NCBI RefSeq assembly: GCF_014640535.1
Contig: NZ_BMHD01000001.1
Span: forward strand, 1,366,214 to 1,430,213
From: Cnuibacter physcomitrellae
GTDB taxonomy: Bacteria > Actinomycetota > Actinomycetes > Actinomycetales > Microbacteriaceae
Direction: 5' to 3'
Length of the DNA stretch: 64,000 nt
This document shows, piece by piece, positions 61,565-64,000 of this stretch; position 1 is the stretch's first letter, and the number at the start of each line of letters is the position of its first letter. The notes under the pieces were generated by a model. It worked only from the letters and a program-made list of their open reading frames with translations. It was not told the origin of the DNA and made no database searches. Both the position numbers and the translations under genes were made by a program.

Positions 61565-62755
61565 GTGAAGGTCGACCTCGCCAGCGTGCTCCTCGTCAGC
61601 GGCCTCGTCATCGTGCTCTGCGGCCTCATCTTCGTGCTGAACACGGCGATGCGGCGCAACGATCCCTCCGGCAGGGTCTGGAGCCTGGGATTCATCAGCG
61701 GGATGCTCTCGGCGATCTGCTACTCGATGTGGGCGGTCGCCCCCGAGCAGTGGTGGATCAACGCGATCGCCAACGCGACCTACCTCCTGTCGATCGCGGC
61801 GATCTGGTCGGGCAGCCGGCTCTTCAACGGGCGACACCGGAGCCTGCTGTGGATCGCGTTCGCCGCGGCCGCCCTCGAGCTCGTGCTCACCGCGCTCGAG
61901 GGCCCGAACGGGATCTGGGCCGGATCGATCCCGCTGTTCACCGGCGTCGCCGCGTTCGCCGTCCTCACGGGCCTCGAGACCCTGAGGTCGAGGATGCGGC
62001 GCAACCTGAACGCACGCGTGCTCGGCATCGGCATGCTGTTCTTCGCTCTCTTCACCCTGGCCCGCCTCGTGCTCTTCATCGCGGCGGGACCCGACTCGCC
62101 GACGTTCCAGACCTACTTCGGCACCCCGGTCGCGACGATCGTCACGGTGATCCTCGTGGTCCTCGGCACGGTCGCCGTCTCCGTGATGCAGGCCGAGCGC
62201 TCAGGCGCTCGAGCGCTGGGGGACGTGACCGTCGGCGTCTACTCGACGGTCGGCGTCCTCTCCGCCTCCTCGTTCATGCAGCAGTGGGCCGACCAGGTGG
62301 AGCGGGCGGCGTTCAACCGGGACCGGCTGGCCATGGTGGCGATGGACGTCGACAACCTGCCGCAGATGAACACCGCGTTCGGCCGGAACTTCGGTGACAC
62401 CGCCATCCGCTCGGTGGCGCAGATGATCAGGCACCACACCCCGACCACGGCCCTGCTGGGCCACCCCGGCGCGGGACGGTTCGTCATCGTCATGGTCACG
62501 ACCGCGGCCAGCGACGCGGAGCGGCTCGCCATCCGGCTGCAGACGGCGCTCGTCGACGAGCCGATCGACCCCGAGCGCTCTCTCCGCGCCACCGCGAGCT
62601 TCGGCGTGGTCGACACCGACATGTTCGGCTACAGCCTGCCCGTGCTGCGCAAGGCCCTCGACGAGGCCACGGAGAAGGCCCGCGCCCAGGGCGGCAACCG
62701 CATCGTGCTCGGCAGCACCGACGTCACGCACCCCGGAGCGCTGCCGCGATCCTGA
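61565..62755 (+). CDS. Membrane protein with degenerate GGDEF domain
   Basis: 396 residues. Start GTG 61565 follows GAGGAGG; TAGAAT at 61502-61507 may be the -10. Six or seven hydrophobic segments fill about 5-200. The C-terminal domain has the GGDEF architecture (MVAMDVDNLPQMNTAFGRNFGDTAIRSVAQMI, ASFGVVDTD, KALDEATEKARAQGGNRIV), but where GG(D/E)EF should stand it reads HPGAGRFVIVM. It should be inactive as a cyclase and may bind nucleotide or protein. Follows the kinase gene after 73 nt on the same strand. Confidence 0.8.
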   Translation: MKVDLASVLLVSGLVIVLCGLIFVLNTAMRRNDPSGRVWSLGFISGMLSAICYSMWAVAPEQWWINAIANATYLLSIAAIWSGSRLFNGRHRSLLWIAFAAAALELVLTALEGPNGIWAGSIPLFTGVAAFAVLTGLETLRSRMRRNLNARVLGIGMLFFALFTLARLVLFIAAGPDSPTFQTYFGTPVATIVTVILVVLGTVAVSVMQAERSGARALGDVTVGVYSTVGVLSASSFMQQWADQVERAAFNRDRLAMVAMDVDNLPQMNTAFGRNFGDTAIRSVAQMIRHHTPTTALLGHPGAGRFVIVMVTTAASDAERLAIRLQTALVDEPIDPERSLRATASFGVVDTDMFGYSLPVLRKALDEATEKARAQGGNRIVLGSTDVTHPGALPRS

Positions 62756-62779
62756 GCCGCCCGCGAGCGGGTCGGGCGA

Positions 62780-63427
62780 TCAGGTCGCGAGCGCGATGGT
62801 GAGCTGGTCGTACGCCGTCTGCTTCGCGTACTCCGACGAGGTGGGCGTCGACTGCAGCAGGATCTCGTACGTGAAGGACAGGGTCATCGAGGTCGCCGCC
62901 GGGTCGACCGCGGGGATGATGAAGGTCTGGCTGTAGCTGTACGGGTTCTTCACCAGGTACCCGGGAGCGATGGGGGCCTGATCGGAGAGGGCCTGCGGTG
63001 CGCTGAGCGCCCCGTCGGCGCCGTCCACCGACGGCGTGAGGGTCACGCGCGAGAGGTAGATCTGCTGCCCCTGGTCGGAGCCGAGCGACCCCACCATGGA
63101 GAAGCTGATCGGCTTGTTCGCCTCCGGGGTCCACTCCCCCATGTTGAGCGTCGACCAGTAGTTGACGGTGAGCGAGATGTCGCCCGCCTGCAGCTGGTGC
63201 TGCGTCGACCCCGTGGCCAGCTCGTTCACGATCGGCGTGATCGTGGCCGGGGCCGTGCTCGGGATGACCGGACTCGCGGACGGACCCGCGGCGTTCGTGT
63301 TGAACTGCGTCTGGTCCCACGGGGCGGTGCCGCAGCCGGCCAGCGCGACCGTGGAGGCGACGGCGAGGGCCGCCGCGGCGACGGCGCGCGCCACCCGCGC
63401 CCGTGGTGAGCTGATCCGACGTCTCAT
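62780..63427 (-). CDS. Putative lipoprotein
   Basis: 215 residues from ATG 63427, which has GGAAGG 6 nt upstream. Signal peptide with twin Arg-rich start and lipobox VALAGC at about 32. The mature part is a beta-rich domain of about 175 residues without further cysteines. It is not recognised as a named family. A longer frame to 63469 has no signal-peptide logic. Located outside the cell membrane. Confidence 0.75.
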   Translation of the reverse strand: MRRRISSPRARVARAVAAAALAVASTVALAGCGTAPWDQTQFNTNAAGPSASPVIPSTAPATITPIVNELATGSTQHQLQAGDISLTVNYWSTLNMGEWTPEANKPISFSMVGSLGSDQGQQIYLSRVTLTPSVDGADGALSAPQALSDQAPIAPGYLVKNPYSYSQTFIIPAVDPAATSMTLSFTYEILLQSTPTSSEYAKQTAYDQLTIALAT

Positions 63428-63617
63428 CGACGGCCTTCCGTTCTCGACGCACCGGTGGTCTGCAGCCACCTGTCGCCACCAGCCTAGGTCAGTTGCCCGT
63501 CCGGCGGACGATGCTCAGGATCACCTCAAGGCGAGCCCCTCGATTCTTGAGCCGATCCTGATCGGAACCTTGCCCGCATCCGAGACGAACCCGCGGTGCG
63601 TGCGTCACACTGGACCC

Positions 63618-64000
63618 ATGGCAGACAACAGCAACCCGTACGTGACGGACCGCAGCGACCTCGCCGACGTCACCGACGAGTTCGCGAACGACTTCATCGA
63701 GTCGGTCGAGTCCCTCCCCAGCTACCGGCCGACCATCGGCTGCATCATCCCCGCCTACAACGAGGCGGAGTCGATCGGCGAGGTGATCGAGTCGCTCCTC
63801 GCGCAGACCCGCCTCCCCGACGTCATCCACGTCGTCGTCAACAACACCACCGACGACACCGTGAAGATCGCGGCCCAGTACGCCGGCCCGCACCTCAAGG
63901 AGGTCGACGGGATCGAGCAGTTCACCGAGGTCTACGTCCACGACATCGGCAAGAACAAGGACAAGAAGGTCGGCGCCCTGAACTACGGGTACCAGCTCGT
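63618..64000 (+). CDS. Glycosyltransferase family 2, 5' part
   Basis: 128 residues are visible before the window ends; the frame is open at the edge. The GT-A start IGCIIPAYNEAESIGEVIESLL and HVVVNNTTDDTVKIA correspond to the nucleotide-binding strands. The long N-terminal tail (residues 1-35) and the KVGALNYGYQL block resemble BcsA/hyaluronan-synthase-type processive enzymes. ATG 63618 is the first start; no strong Shine-Dalgarno sequence is seen. Product and polymer are unknown. Confidence 0.85.
   Translation, partial: MADNSNPYVTDRSDLADVTDEFANDFIESVESLPSYRPTIGCIIPAYNEAESIGEVIESLLAQTRLPDVIHVVVNNTTDDTVKIAAQYAGPHLKEVDGIEQFTEVYVHDIGKNKDKKVGALNYGYQL

Noticed and set aside
63489-63941. Minus-strand frame opposite the last glycosyltransferase
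   Set aside because: Asp/Val/Leu-rich mirror of the GT2 coding sequence; the plus strand has the IPAYNE motif.

Overview
The window is high-GC, gene-dense actinobacterial DNA. The features that point to Micrococcales, most likely Microbacteriaceae, are: LAxTG/LPxTG cell-wall sorting tails; DUF2510 and DUF7882-like proteins; a 13E12-type HNH protein; malate:quinone oxidoreductase; actinobacterial LexA boxes; many start codons 6-7 nt after a TANNNT -10 element (leaderless transcripts); and frequent GTGA/ATGA gene overlaps. I saw no rRNA or tRNA gene, no CRISPR array and no intact insertion sequence.

Layout. (1) 1-19.2 kb is chromosomal backbone with surface and regulatory genes: a DUF4436 fragment, a cold-shock protein, a wall-anchored M6-peptidase/GH18 fusion, a LuxR-type two-component pair, GNAT and VanZ proteins, a tandem pair of small paralogues behind a LexA box, lipoproteins, a triple DUF2510 protein, a 1127-residue wall-anchored alpha/beta hydrolase, a 13E12 HNH protein, a GntR/DUF1648/SdpI locus, three very small proteins, and mqo. 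(2) 19.3-38.1 kb is an exopolysaccharide locus. One arm runs gmd-fcl-ugd-DUF4012-LPxTG protein. A plus-strand arm carries a pyruvyl transferase, GT2, acetyltransferase and Wzy-like polymerase. A second minus-strand arm carries a tyrosine autokinase, a repeat-type membrane protein, a polyprenyl sugar phosphotransferase, WecB/TagA, two GT4 enzymes and a Wzx-like flippase; a low-molecular-weight tyrosine phosphatase lies upstream. The core, about 25.3-34.9 kb, is visibly poorer in G+C, as expected of an exchanged serotype-like cassette. The polymer probably contains fucose, glucuronate, pyruvate and acetyl groups. (3) 38.1-57.3 kb is accessory and stress metabolism: a flavin monooxygenase, a TetR-controlled reductase/SDR operon with a near-perfect 22-bp operator, MarR, a DUF7882-like protein, a mycofactocin-type SDR, a pseudo-receiver next to a degenerate GGDEF protein, an 18-bp minisatellite and a 32-bp-arm palindrome, a TetR/epimerase pair, a BtrH-like/MFS/methyltransferase operon, a DUF6504 gene behind a perfect LexA box, VOC/MerR, DedA and another TetR. 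(4) 57.4-64 kb is a signalling cluster: two histidine-kinase-derived membrane proteins that lack key catalytic residues, one intact hybrid-free histidine kinase, a degenerate GGDEF membrane protein, a lipoprotein, and the 5' end of a glycosyltransferase.

The strongest candidates for undescribed biology are the LexA-controlled small-protein pair at 6.6-7.2 kb, the two loci of degenerate signalling proteins (46.7-48.6 and 57.4-62.8 kb), and the minisatellite/palindrome block at 48.6-48.9 kb. All functions are inferred from reading the sequence; no database search was run.
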